IMG/VR virus record: IMGVR_UViG_3300020473_000084
Coordinates: 1 to 32,388 of that record
Source: a virus
Length of the DNA: 32,388 nt
Strand: one strand, 5' to 3'
The notes below the pieces were generated by a model. It saw nothing but the letters and a program-made list of their open reading frames with translations. It ran no database searches and was not told the origin of the DNA. The number at the start of each line of letters is the position of its first letter. The first letter of the stretch is position 1. Of this stretch, positions 22,338 to 29,932 are shown one piece after another. Position numbers and translations under genes: made by a program.

Positions 22338-22967
22338 TTAGGTTGGTCGTTGTGTTAGTTTGAACAGTTCAACGAACTCTTTGGTGTTCATGTGGCCTAA
22401 ATTTTCATTCCATTCGAGGTCTTTTGGCTTGAATGCACCTTCGGGACACACTCTATAGAACTTTATTTCCTTGAAATCGGCTAGGCAACGTTTGGTTTGA
22501 TTCATCCAATTGCCATAAAAAGTTGCTTCGTCGGTACGTTTTTTGTAGTTTCTTGTGTCACCAAATATGTTATTGAGTTTTGCCGCTTTTGTATTTGGGT
22601 TGATCACGTGTCCTTGATAGTCAAAACCCAGTATATAAATGTGTTTGAATCCTTTTTCACAGGCCATTCTGAGAGCAGTTGGACCAGAACTCCAGCCAAG
22701 ACTTGGTTGAAACCATTGAACGTGGTTCAGTATTGTGGGATTTTTGTTGTATTGTGCATTGAAGTTGCTCCAAACCTGATTGTTTTGCATATAATCAGAT
22801 TCTGCAATCTCGTTTATCATTTTTGGATCAACGGCAATTAGATAATCAGGACGTTCTGTTCTGTAAACGGCGTTACAGGCAAACACCGTGCCGTGTTTCT
22901 TAAGATCTTCAATGGCGATACCCTTACGTGATTCACCGTTGCCTAATACAAATGCTGTTGTTGACAT
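22338..22967 (-). CDS. DUF115-like (glycosyl- or pyrophosphotransferase-type) protein, 209 aa
   Basis: The N-terminal TTAFVLGNGESRKGIAIEDL is the nucleotide-binding-type VLGNGxS loop typical of DUF115/MptE-like and related glycosyltransferase-like proteins. DYLIAVDPKMI and KHIYILGFDYQGHVINPNTK follow as further fold landmarks, then KIKFYRV-type strands. Substrate and reaction are not known from sequence. Such proteins act on sugar or pterin phosphates. It is co-transcribed inside the head operon, with its ATG overlapping the stop of the 80-aa gene (TAATG). That is an odd place for an enzyme-like gene; it may modify a head protein or be a hitchhiker. It is not a known T4 head gene. Confidence 0.7.
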   Translation of the reverse strand: MSTTAFVLGNGESRKGIAIEDLKKHGTVFACNAVYRTERPDYLIAVDPKMINEIAESDYMQNNQVWSNFNAQYNKNPTILNHVQWFQPSLGWSSGPTALRMACEKGFKHIYILGFDYQGHVINPNTKAAKLNNIFGDTRNYKKRTDEATFYGNWMNQTKRCLADFKEIKFYRVCPEGAFKPKDLEWNENLGHMNTKEFVELFKLTQRPT

Positions 22968-23209
22968 TATAACTCTAAGTTATCGTCTTGTGCAGGTTGT
23001 CCGTACATCTTTTGGACAAATTTTGATTCTTCCTTTTGCTGTGCATCGTGGGCCTCTGATGCTAATCTCATTGAATTAATGTCTTTGAGTGTAAGACGTG
23101 TTTTTCTTGTGTCTGCTTTATCTAAAACAGATATATCGTTTTCAGGCTCATAGGTTTTATCCTGTTTTGCGCCTTCTTCGTCGTATGTAAAGAACTCAAA
23201 TAGTTTCAT
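22967..23209 (-). CDS. Small conserved protein after the portal gene (80 aa)
   Basis: The protein is MKLFEFFTYDEEGAKQDKTY, an acidic stretch, then TRKTRLTLKDINSMRLASEA and a C-terminal helix ending KFVQKMYGQPAQDDNLEL. The pattern (short acidic N-terminus, RKxRLTLKDIN, C-terminal xxMYG) is that of a small protein that follows gp20 in marine T4-like phages, in the slot of T4 gp67. I infer a prohead core accessory role. A leader of about 14 nt separates it from the portal stop. An AGGA lies about 12 nt upstream. Confidence 0.7.
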   Translation of the reverse strand: MKLFEFFTYDEEGAKQDKTYEPENDISVLDKADTRKTRLTLKDINSMRLASEAHDAQQKEESKFVQKMYGQPAQDDNLEL

Positions 23210-23214
23210 ACTCG

Positions 23215-23222
23215 TATTTAAT
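23215..23222 (-). promoter_or_regulatory. Possible late promoter (ATTAAATA) before the 80-aa gene
   Basis: The site is ATTAAATA, 5 nt before the ATG, overlapping the end of the portal gene. The spacing would put the transcription start at the start codon, so it is a weak candidate that may be a chance match. Confidence 0.25.
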
Positions 23223-23223
23223 C

Positions 23224-24957
23224 CTAAACTTGGCCTCCGCCGCCGGTACCACCCGGTGCTGTTCCACCGCCTCCTGGTGTTTGTCCAGGTGCTCCTGGGC
23301 CACCTTGATCTGGATTAGGTACTTCAGGGTCAGCAGTTGGTTCTGCAAATTGGTCTAAATCACCCGATATTCCTGATTGTGTAACTCCGCCGGAACGTAA
23401 TTGTTGATTTTTAGTTTGTTTTTTCTTAGGAACTGCATTTTCTTCTGCCCATAAATCAGAGTTCTGAGCCATTTCTTCTTCAGTAAGTCCAAGATATCTT
23501 TTTAACGCAAATCTTTTCGAAATATATGGAAGTTCTTGTATCTGTGCAAACGTTCCTATTCTAACTTGATCCATCTCTGTTTGTCTGTATTGTGCAAAGT
23601 TTTGTGGTGGATTAAGTTTTAGATCAAAAACCGAATTGTCTATGTTGTAACCATGCTTTTTAATATAAAGTTTAAACTCTTGATCAAATGTTGGATTTAA
23701 AAGAGACTGTAATCTCGCACAGTACTTGTTGAATCTTAATTCTTGTATGTAAGCAGTACCTACTCTACCGTCATTGTACTGTTGCTGTCCATCATCTGGA
23801 CCAGTCGGCAAGTACGAACTTGGTATTCTCAAACCTCTGAACAATTTGTTTGTAAAGAATTTAAGATCGTCTATCTCACCTAAGTTTGTACCACCCGGTA
23901 GTGTATCAACTTTAGATCCTCTTCCTTCTGCTGTTTGCGGAAAGAAGTAATCCTCATTAATGCTCATAGGGTTATATGTTGCATCAATATAGTTGACACC
24001 ACCTGATGTGCTTGGAATTCTTCTTTGATTGATTTCGTTTTTCACTCTCTCAACGAATTGCATAGCCAAGTGTGTTGGCATATTACCTACGTCGATATAA
24101 AATACTCTTCTTTCAGGTGCTCTTTGAACCCTGTAAATGATAATTGCGTCTTCTAATAATTCTTTTTGTTTGTAAACTTTGAAAACTTGTTCTAATACTG
24201 ATTGTCCAAACGGAAATAAGTTGTCTAATCCGTCTGACATTGACATATGTACAACGTGTTCGGCATTTATACTGTATTGATTCATTGTTCTGTAGAATCT
24301 TCCACCAGTCTGTCCACCAAATCCTGACATATTTGGAGATTGTCCTGCACCTGCATAACTTTGTGAGTATGCCGCAGTGCCTCCACCTGTTGTTCCTGCA
24401 CCACCATAAGTTTGATTTGGTGTTATTGCAGTTGCACTTAATCTTTGTAGGTTTGGATTAATATCTCTTATAACATATTGTTCGGGTGTTTTTCCCTCGG
24501 ATTCATTTACAACAATTCTATCTACTTTTGCGTTGTCTATGTACAACCATTTCAATGTTTCTGGATCTCTCACAAAGAAACAATCGCCATACTTCAATGC
24601 ATTCCTGAATATTCTAAAAATTCTTTTTTGTAATTTGTTTGTTTTTGTCCACTGCTGAAGTGCTTTCTTTAAAAGTTTTACTTCATGTTCAGTAGTTTCG
24701 TCTTTGAAAACTAAATCAAACGGTGTGCTGTTTTCTTGATTTTGTTGTGTAGAAAATTCTGCAAGTATATCAAGTGCCGCATTGATTTCACTGTCTGAAT
24801 CCATTTGATCATACTGAAAATATCTCTGTATCCTGTTTGGATGTCCTGTGTAAACATCTGGCAGATATGAACTGTAATTTCTTTTCGCGAAATTCGGAAC
24901 TTTCTCTCCGGATAAAGGAGACAAGTTTGCGTCTTTAAAGTATTTTTTCCAAGCCAT
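23224..24957 (-). CDS. 20: Portal vertex protein (T4 gp20 type, 577 aa)
   Basis: This is the dodecameric portal through which DNA enters and leaves the head. Family landmarks are the N-terminal MAWKKYFKDANLSPLSG and the RIQRYFQYDQMDSDSEINAA segment, then LDILAEFSTQQ, YGDCFFVRD, AEHVVHMSMSDGLDNLFPFG, RAPERRVFYIDVGNMP, VNYIDATYNPMSINEDYFFP, LPGGTNLGEIDDLKFFTNKL and RVGTAYIQELRFNKYCARLQ. The C-terminal 60 residues are Gly/Pro-rich and probably disordered. The length is close to T4 gp20 (524 aa) plus this tail. Only a weak Shine-Dalgarno is seen. The gene starts the head operon, 39 nt after the tape-measure gene. Confidence 0.96.
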   Translation of the reverse strand: MAWKKYFKDANLSPLSGEKVPNFAKRNYSSYLPDVYTGHPNRIQRYFQYDQMDSDSEINAALDILAEFSTQQNQENSTPFDLVFKDETTEHEVKLLKKALQQWTKTNKLQKRIFRIFRNALKYGDCFFVRDPETLKWLYIDNAKVDRIVVNESEGKTPEQYVIRDINPNLQRLSATAITPNQTYGGAGTTGGGTAAYSQSYAGAGQSPNMSGFGGQTGGRFYRTMNQYSINAEHVVHMSMSDGLDNLFPFGQSVLEQVFKVYKQKELLEDAIIIYRVQRAPERRVFYIDVGNMPTHLAMQFVERVKNEINQRRIPSTSGGVNYIDATYNPMSINEDYFFPQTAEGRGSKVDTLPGGTNLGEIDDLKFFTNKLFRGLRIPSSYLPTGPDDGQQQYNDGRVGTAYIQELRFNKYCARLQSLLNPTFDQEFKLYIKKHGYNIDNSVFDLKLNPPQNFAQYRQTEMDQVRIGTFAQIQELPYISKRFALKRYLGLTEEEMAQNSDLWAEENAVPKKKQTKNQQLRSGGVTQSGISGDLDQFAEPTADPEVPNPDQGGPGAPGQTPGGGGTAPGGTGGGGQV

Positions 24958-24996
24958 ATCTAATTTTACACTTTTCTTTTAACAATAGCAACCATA

Positions 24997-27162
24997 TTAT
25001 GCCATTAAAGCACCACCTGTTGATGCCCTCGTAAATTTTGCGGTATTTTCTGTTGCCCTACGAGTACGGTCATTAATGCCTACAAGCATATTTACACTTG
25101 CTAACAACTCTTTTATGTTTTTATTCGTTGCCTCTGACTGGTTTACCATGGATATTAAACTATTTTCCATACGGTCGGTATTGAATATTGATTGAAGATC
25201 TGTGTTGGCTGTGATCGCACTGCTCTTGCCAGGCATAACCAATTCAGGTCCACGTTCTCCTACCAAGTATGGAGTGTTCGCGGCCATATTGCCACCAAAC
25301 TGTTTGGCCCCTAATGCTCCACCGGCCTGTGTACCTAGTCCAAATCCTACAGCGGCTCCAACCGGTCCACCAACTGCGAATCCTAACAGTGCACCTAGTA
25401 TACCACCACCTAATCCAAATTTTCCTTGTCGCTTTTTGTCCGGATCATCACTGGCCAAGTCTGTTGCCACATCTGCTCCACCAAGTAATGCTCCTAGTAG
25501 TGGTAATCGTCTCAATGCATTTTTTCCGAAATTTGCAACTTTTCCTAATTTTGATACTTTGCCTTTTTTGCTTCCGCCTCCGCCAAAGAAACCACCGCCG
25601 CCACCCATACCACCGGCCGCTCTTATTCCTGCCGCGGTACCTAGTGAAACAATAGTGACCTGCTTCGCGAAGTCTAATAATAAAGTACCAGCAAGGGCCG
25701 TCGTTAATGCCGCGGCCATTATTTGTGGATTGTTAATGGCAAAATCTGCTATGCTTAATATTTTAGGAGTAAGGGTCTCAATAAACGTTACAAGTCCTCC
25801 TAGTTTTGGACCAAATGCTTGTAATAGTCCTGTTTCTATGAGTTGGAATTGTGCTGATAATCTTTTGAACGCATCTTCGAATAGTGTTAAAGTCTGTGTG
25901 AGGCCTGATGAGTCTTTCTTAGCCTGTTCTCTATTTTTTTCTTCTAAATCTATTTGTCTGTTTCCTAGATCAATTACAGCACCTTGTACATTCAAAAGAT
26001 CTACAACACCTTTTGAAGTGATTGCTGAAAATCTTTCACCACTCTTTTTGGCAAGTGCTATTGCCTGTTCTAATGCCTGTTCTTGTGTAATACTTCCATT
26101 GATTAAGGCTTGTATTACAGGTTGGATACCTCTTATGTTGATCGCTAGTTTCTGTGCTTCTGGTGTGATCGCTCTACCACCGTTGGCAATCAAATCTTGG
26201 AAGCCTGTTGCCAGTTGTGGAGAAAGTTTTGTAATGGTTCCTGCAAACCCTTCAAGTCTCTGCCTTGTTTCGTCAGTTTGCATTGTCAAGAATGCTTGGA
26301 ATCTTTCGTTGGACCTTGCCATTTCAATCCCATCCATTACTTGATCTCTTTGTAATCCTGTAACTTTTGCCAACCCGTCTAATGCTTTTGCAAAGTTCAT
26401 TGAACTTTGTATTCTTTGTTGGGCAGTCATGTTTTCCAATGTTCCGGCTCTTCTTGCTCCTTCTAAGTTTGTAAGCATTGTCTCGTTGATTTCGTCAACT
26501 GTGAAACCTAGTGGTGCAAGTGTTTGTATTCCAAATTTTCTGAAGTCGTTTGCAAGTCTACCAAATTGTTTTGCCCCTTCAGACGTTGTCCCAAACATTG
26601 CCGCTAACTGTTCTGAATTCTGTTTTACTAAATTTGCGAAATCATCCAATGGTAATCCTGCTTGGTTGGCCGCAATCCTCATATCGATAATGCTTTGACC
26701 AAACGATGCACCTGATTGTGCTAGTCCTCTAAATGTTTCTATGCTGACGTCTAATCTATTTCCAAGGAAGCCAAGTAGGTCACCTGTTCTACCAAGTCCT
26801 TTGAAATTGTCTGATAAAGCACTGATACTGCCTTCACCCTTGAAGGCCGCTTTTGCCAAACCAAATACTGCGTCACCGGTTTTCTTGAAACCACTTGCTA
26901 AAACCTCAGAAGCCTTTATCAACTTTTCAGTTGAACTTATTTGGTCATCTATCTGCTTGAGTTGTGCTTTCTCTAGTTCGCCTATTTCTTTTTTCTTGAG
27001 AACCTGTACTTTTAGGTATTTGAGTTCACGGAGTTTAAGTTCCATGGCGTCTTTGTTAGTTTTCGCCTCTTTTAGGCGATCGTTGTATAACCTTTGTCGA
27101 GCCTCCCTTAACTTGGGATCATCAATTACCGATTCTAACAGTTCTTTTATTTCGTTGTCCAT
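24997..27162 (-). CDS. Tail tape-measure-like protein (721 aa)
   Basis: It has an N-terminal coiled coil (residues about 1-90, with KLREARQRLYNDRLKEAK). A long helical middle (GLPLDDFANLVKQNSEQLAA) follows. Then come a hydrophobic segment (IMAAALTTALAGTLLLDFA), a Gly-rich linker (GGMGGGGGFFGGGG), a second Ala/Gly hydrophobic stretch (GGGILGALLGFAVGGPVGAA), and the motif NTPYLVGERGPELVMPG near the C-terminus. That last motif is the hallmark of tail length tape-measure proteins. T4 gp29 plays this role. Membrane-active segments fit a role in DNA channel formation at infection. Its late promoter is at 27225-27232. The start has only GGGG upstream. Confidence 0.75.
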   Translation of the reverse strand: MDNEIKELLESVIDDPKLREARQRLYNDRLKEAKTNKDAMELKLRELKYLKVQVLKKKEIGELEKAQLKQIDDQISSTEKLIKASEVLASGFKKTGDAVFGLAKAAFKGEGSISALSDNFKGLGRTGDLLGFLGNRLDVSIETFRGLAQSGASFGQSIIDMRIAANQAGLPLDDFANLVKQNSEQLAAMFGTTSEGAKQFGRLANDFRKFGIQTLAPLGFTVDEINETMLTNLEGARRAGTLENMTAQQRIQSSMNFAKALDGLAKVTGLQRDQVMDGIEMARSNERFQAFLTMQTDETRQRLEGFAGTITKLSPQLATGFQDLIANGGRAITPEAQKLAINIRGIQPVIQALINGSITQEQALEQAIALAKKSGERFSAITSKGVVDLLNVQGAVIDLGNRQIDLEEKNREQAKKDSSGLTQTLTLFEDAFKRLSAQFQLIETGLLQAFGPKLGGLVTFIETLTPKILSIADFAINNPQIMAAALTTALAGTLLLDFAKQVTIVSLGTAAGIRAAGGMGGGGGFFGGGGSKKGKVSKLGKVANFGKNALRRLPLLGALLGGADVATDLASDDPDKKRQGKFGLGGGILGALLGFAVGGPVGAAVGFGLGTQAGGALGAKQFGGNMAANTPYLVGERGPELVMPGKSSAITANTDLQSIFNTDRMENSLISMVNQSEATNKNIKELLASVNMLVGINDRTRRATENTAKFTRASTGGALMA

Positions 27163-27190
27163 GCTTTATTATTACCCCATTATATACGCA

Positions 27191-27198
27191 TATAAATA
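27191..27198 (+). promoter_or_regulatory. Perfect late promoter (TATAAATA) for the plus-strand hub operon
   Basis: TATAAATA lies 35 nt before the ATG at 27234. It faces the minus-strand promoter at 27225-27232, so each transcript starts between the two promoters and crosses the other promoter. Confidence 0.75.
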
Positions 27199-27224
27199 TT
27201 GACATACATACACTTGTATAGTAC

Positions 27225-27232
27225 TATTTATA
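27225..27232 (-). promoter_or_regulatory. Perfect late promoter (TATAAATA) for the tape-measure gene
   Basis: The minus strand reads TATAAATAGTACTATAC. The predicted start near 27218 gives a leader of about 56 nt before the ATG at 27162. It directly faces the plus-strand promoter 26 bp away. Confidence 0.75.
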
Positions 27233-27233
27233 G

Positions 27234-28097
27234 ATGGAAAAAATGACAGAAAATACCAACCCGTTACACAAATACTTTAGGACTCCTAGTATATATGTGT
27301 CACTACCATGTGGGGCAACATATGACCCGAAAGTGTTAGAGATGCCTCAGTCAGGAGAAATAGGTGTTATGCCTATGACTGCCAAGGACGAGATCATATT
27401 TAAAACACCTGACGCATTGATGAACGGACAGGGTGTAGTGGATGTGATACAGAGTTGTATTCCGGCAATCAAAGATGCATGGCAACTTAAAAATTATGAC
27501 CTTGACACAGTATTGATTGCGATCAGAATAGCAACTTATGGCGAAATGATGGACATGAATTACACTGTGCCTGGTACGTCAGTCAAAGTGGATCACAGTT
27601 TGAACTTGCCTGCACTATTAGAAAATATTAAAAGTGTTAGAATTGAAGACACAATCACATTGAAAGATGGATTAAAAATTACAGTTGAGCCGTTGGTGTA
27701 CAAAGACATCACACAGACAGCATTGACAACTTTCCAACAACAGAAGATGTTTAGCCAGGTAAGCAACTCGCAGGCACCTGATGTTGAGAAGACTAAAAAA
27801 TTTAATGAAGCATTCAATCACTTGAATGAACTGACAACAGAGTTGATGATGAAAAACATCAGCAAGATCACAATACCGGATGGCACAGTCGTTGAAGACA
27901 AGACACAGATCAAACAATTTATTGAGAACGCAAACGCAGTCATGGTAAATGAAATCACAGAAAAACTTGCTGACATAAGATCACAGGGATCTGTTAAACC
28001 ATTAAAAATGAAAGCAACCGAGGAGCAGATCAAGATAGGTGCACCTGCCAACTACGATGTTCCTATTACATTTGATACTGCAAATTTTTTCGTATAA
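27234..28097 (+). CDS. 26: Baseplate hub protein, gp26-like (287 aa)
   Basis: Landmarks are NPLHKYFRTPSIYVSLPCGA, then GEIGVMPMTAKDEIIFKTPD (residues about 40-60), DVIQSCIPAIKDAWQLKNYD, DTVLIAIRIATYGEMMDM, and C-terminal helices. This pattern is that of the T4-like gp26 baseplate hub family, which helps build the hub at the tip of the tail. It is longer than T4 gp26 (about 208 aa). The start could be at 27234 or at the ATG at 27243 (MTENTN), which has GGAAAAA upstream. It is followed 2 nt later by a gp51-like small gene. Confidence 0.8.
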   Translation: MEKMTENTNPLHKYFRTPSIYVSLPCGATYDPKVLEMPQSGEIGVMPMTAKDEIIFKTPDALMNGQGVVDVIQSCIPAIKDAWQLKNYDLDTVLIAIRIATYGEMMDMNYTVPGTSVKVDHSLNLPALLENIKSVRIEDTITLKDGLKITVEPLVYKDITQTALTTFQQQKMFSQVSNSQAPDVEKTKKFNEAFNHLNELTTELMMKNISKITIPDGTVVEDKTQIKQFIENANAVMVNEITEKLADIRSQGSVKPLKMKATEEQIKIGAPANYDVPITFDTANFFV

Positions 28098-28099
28098 CT

Positions 28100-28321
28100 T
28101 TGCTGTCACAAGTGGATTCTGACATTGTCAAGACACTTAAGGACATGGAAAACACAGCAAAAGATATCAAGATGGATATTTTTAGATTGTGTTGGTATAT
28201 GCGTGGCGGACTCACCTACTCAGAAGCAACTTCTTTGAGTCCAGACGAGCGTCAAATCATTGGTAAAATAGTTAAGGAAAACATCGAAACTACCAAAAAA
28301 ACGGGTCAACCTTTCTTCTAG
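28100..28321 (+). CDS. Small hub-assembly-like protein, gp51-type (up to 73 aa)
   Basis: The conserved core MDIFRLCWYMRGGLTYSEAT and a C-terminal ENIETTKKTGQPFF match a small protein that follows gp26 in T4-like phages, in the role of gp51 (hub assembly catalyst). The identification is by pattern and position. The start is uncertain: the longest frame starts at a TTG (28100), a GTG at 28112 is possible, and the first ATG is at 28144, with AAGGAC directly before it. Translation is probably coupled to gp26. Confidence 0.6.
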   Translation: MLSQVDSDIVKTLKDMENTAKDIKMDIFRLCWYMRGGLTYSEATSLSPDERQIIGKIVKENIETTKKTGQPFF

Positions 28322-28373
28322 AATATAGTATACTTTAATAGTATTTGAATATGCAGATAATTAACACTTACAT

Positions 28374-28709
28374 ATGTCCGAAAGAGATCTAGTCAAAGAA
28401 CTCAAAGCACAAATCGTCGACCTCACAGCAGACCGAGACGATGCTCTGGCGAAAGTAAAGTCCAAAGAATCACGTATGAAACAGGTGTTGATTAAATTGG
28501 AACACGCCACGCAGGATGTTCAGGCAACTGGCCACAAAATTGGTGAACAGAACAAAATGATCTCGGAACTTCAGGCCAAACTCAATACCAAGGAAGAGTT
28601 ACTGCAAGAAGCATTAACTAAAATAAAGATGCTCAAAGGACATGATGATTCAACAGAAGAAACAGACCAAGAAGAACCGCAAGAAGAAGACACCGACAGA
28701 GAAGATTAG
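28374..28709 (+). CDS. Coiled-coil protein with acidic tail (111 aa)
   Basis: The protein MSERDLVKELKAQIVDLTAD is helical throughout, with heptad-like patterns over residues 1-88 (VKSKESRMKQVLIKLEHATQ, KMISELQAKLNTKEELLQEA) and a strongly acidic tail (STEETDQEEPQEEDTDRED). It overlaps the next gene by 68 nt in another frame. There is no clear Shine-Dalgarno. It sits between hub genes and an unknown protein. The function is not recognised. Confidence 0.65.
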   Translation: MSERDLVKELKAQIVDLTADRDDALAKVKSKESRMKQVLIKLEHATQDVQATGHKIGEQNKMISELQAKLNTKEELLQEALTKIKMLKGHDDSTEETDQEEPQEEDTDRED

Positions 28710-29187
28710 GACATGGTTGGATGAGTTCGTAACCAAACCAAATCCGGTCTTTGGAAACTTGCCACCTTGCCCTTTCGCTAGGAAGGCCATATTGGACAAC
28801 AAGGTGCATTTCATAGAGATGCCTCCCATAACAACATATTCAACACTGTATCAGTTCATATGCGAAGCGGACTTCGAAGAGATAGACGTGTTGTGCATGA
28901 TCATAGAGCCTGACAGGTTGACTGCAAAAGAGACCGTGGAACTGGCGCATGACCTAAATCAATATTTCATGAGCAAGGACGTGGTTGTGTTGGAGGATCA
29001 TCCCGACATAGATGAACGTGTCAAGGACGTGAGATTGAACAACGGTGAGTACATACTGTTCCTTGTGCAAAGTTTGAGCAAGTTGAACAAGTTCAGCAAG
29101 ATGTTGGAATCAGGCCCCTACTATAAGAACTGGAGCAAAAGTTATCTTAAAGATGTGAAAGGTTTTCGACATCCGAAAACAAAGTAA
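28642..29187 (+). CDS. Unknown protein with a PPCPFARKA motif (181 aa)
   Basis: The N-terminus is basic and overlaps the previous gene (QQKKQTKKNRKKKTPTEKIR). The body starts near RTWLDEFVTKPNPVFGNLPP and continues with CPFARKAILDNKVHFIEMPP, then FEEIDVLCMIIEPDRLTAKE and a helical C-terminus ending FRHPKTK. Homologous-looking proteins with PPCPxAxxA occur in T4-like phages, but I know no function. The second ATG at 28645, with AAAGGA 4 nt upstream, is a slightly better start than 28642. The 3' end overlaps the convergent 255-aa gene by 41 bp. Confidence 0.65.
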   Translation: MMIQQKKQTKKNRKKKTPTEKIRTWLDEFVTKPNPVFGNLPPCPFARKAILDNKVHFIEMPPITTYSTLYQFICEADFEEIDVLCMIIEPDRLTAKETVELAHDLNQYFMSKDVVVLEDHPDIDERVKDVRLNNGEYILFLVQSLSKLNKFSKMLESGPYYKNWSKSYLKDVKGFRHPKTK

Positions 29188-29914
29188 GCCTGCTGTCTCT
29201 TCTACACAGTTTCTTGTATAATTTTTTATCGGTGCTCCACTCGGTACCGGTCCACCATTCAAAACCCTTCCATGATGCCTTGTATTCCGAACTCTTCTCG
29301 TAGCCACTGCCCAGGTAGTAGTGTGACACACAGTTCTCCCGTGCCCAAGACAATTCCATGTCCAGTGACAATGCACTTATGGGAATACTGTTGGCGTGGA
29401 TGACGCTCTCAACTCCCTGCAACATGGTTGGATTTTCTTCCTTCGCCTGTGCTGTGAGTATGTCCTCTTGGTACTTGTAGTATTTCTGTTTGGTGAATCC
29501 CACTATGTTGTCCGGACTGTCGATGTAAAATATCAGGAACCTGTCTCGGTCATGGTAAAAACGGAACGGATCGTAGTCCGCGCCAAATTTTTTATCCTTC
29601 ATGTACTGTCTGTATATCTTGGGCAGTCCCAACAGCGACACCATCTCGTTAGCCTCTATCGTTTTCATGCCCAGCGGTTTGCCATTGTGTTCGAACTTGC
29701 GGAACCGCGGTTCGTATTTGCGTAAATCTATTCTAGTGCTACGTGATTGGTACCACACTTCTTTGTTTTTGTAATCGTGGTCCAGTGCCAACCAACCCTG
29801 CTCAACTGCGTCGTCCTCTTCTTCAGGTTGCACGATAGCCATGGGTCGGCATATTACTAAATCTTGATCTTCCTGTTTGCCCAAAACGTGATCGAATATC
29901 AGTTCCATATACAA
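29147..29914 (-). CDS. Putative acyltransferase-like protein (255 aa)
   Basis: The N-terminal half is hydrophilic (MYMELIFDHVLGKQEDQDLV, QGWLALDHDYKNKEVWYQSR). The C-terminal half carries FRFYHDRDRFLIFYIDSPDN, SALSLDMELSWARENCVSHY and YYLGSGYEKSSEYKASWKGF, then EWWTGTEWSTDKKLYKKLC. The YLGxxYxxxxxYKAxxxxxE arrangement recalls aminoacyl-tRNA-protein transferase and GNAT-type acyltransferase ends, and similar proteins occur in cyanophages. This is a pattern-level guess. There is no strong Shine-Dalgarno before the ATG. It is the gene downstream of the structured non-coding region and is convergent with the 181-aa gene. Confidence 0.6.
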   Translation of the reverse strand: MYMELIFDHVLGKQEDQDLVICRPMAIVQPEEEDDAVEQGWLALDHDYKNKEVWYQSRSTRIDLRKYEPRFRKFEHNGKPLGMKTIEANEMVSLLGLPKIYRQYMKDKKFGADYDPFRFYHDRDRFLIFYIDSPDNIVGFTKQKYYKYQEDILTAQAKEENPTMLQGVESVIHANSIPISALSLDMELSWARENCVSHYYLGSGYEKSSEYKASWKGFEWWTGTEWSTDKKLYKKLCRRDSRLTLFSDVENLSHL

Positions 29915-29932
29915 TACTTAAGGTCAACTCAA

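Noticed and set aside
25202-26344. Long open frame on the plus strand (380 aa)
   Set aside because: It lies entirely antisense to the tape-measure gene. It has Pro/Ser-rich composition typical of the mirror of an Ala/Gly-rich frame and no ribosome site. It is a shadow.
29396-29725. Plus-strand open frame of 109 aa
   Set aside because: It is antisense to the 255-aa gene, has no ribosome site, and has a Val/Phe-rich composition typical of a mirror frame.
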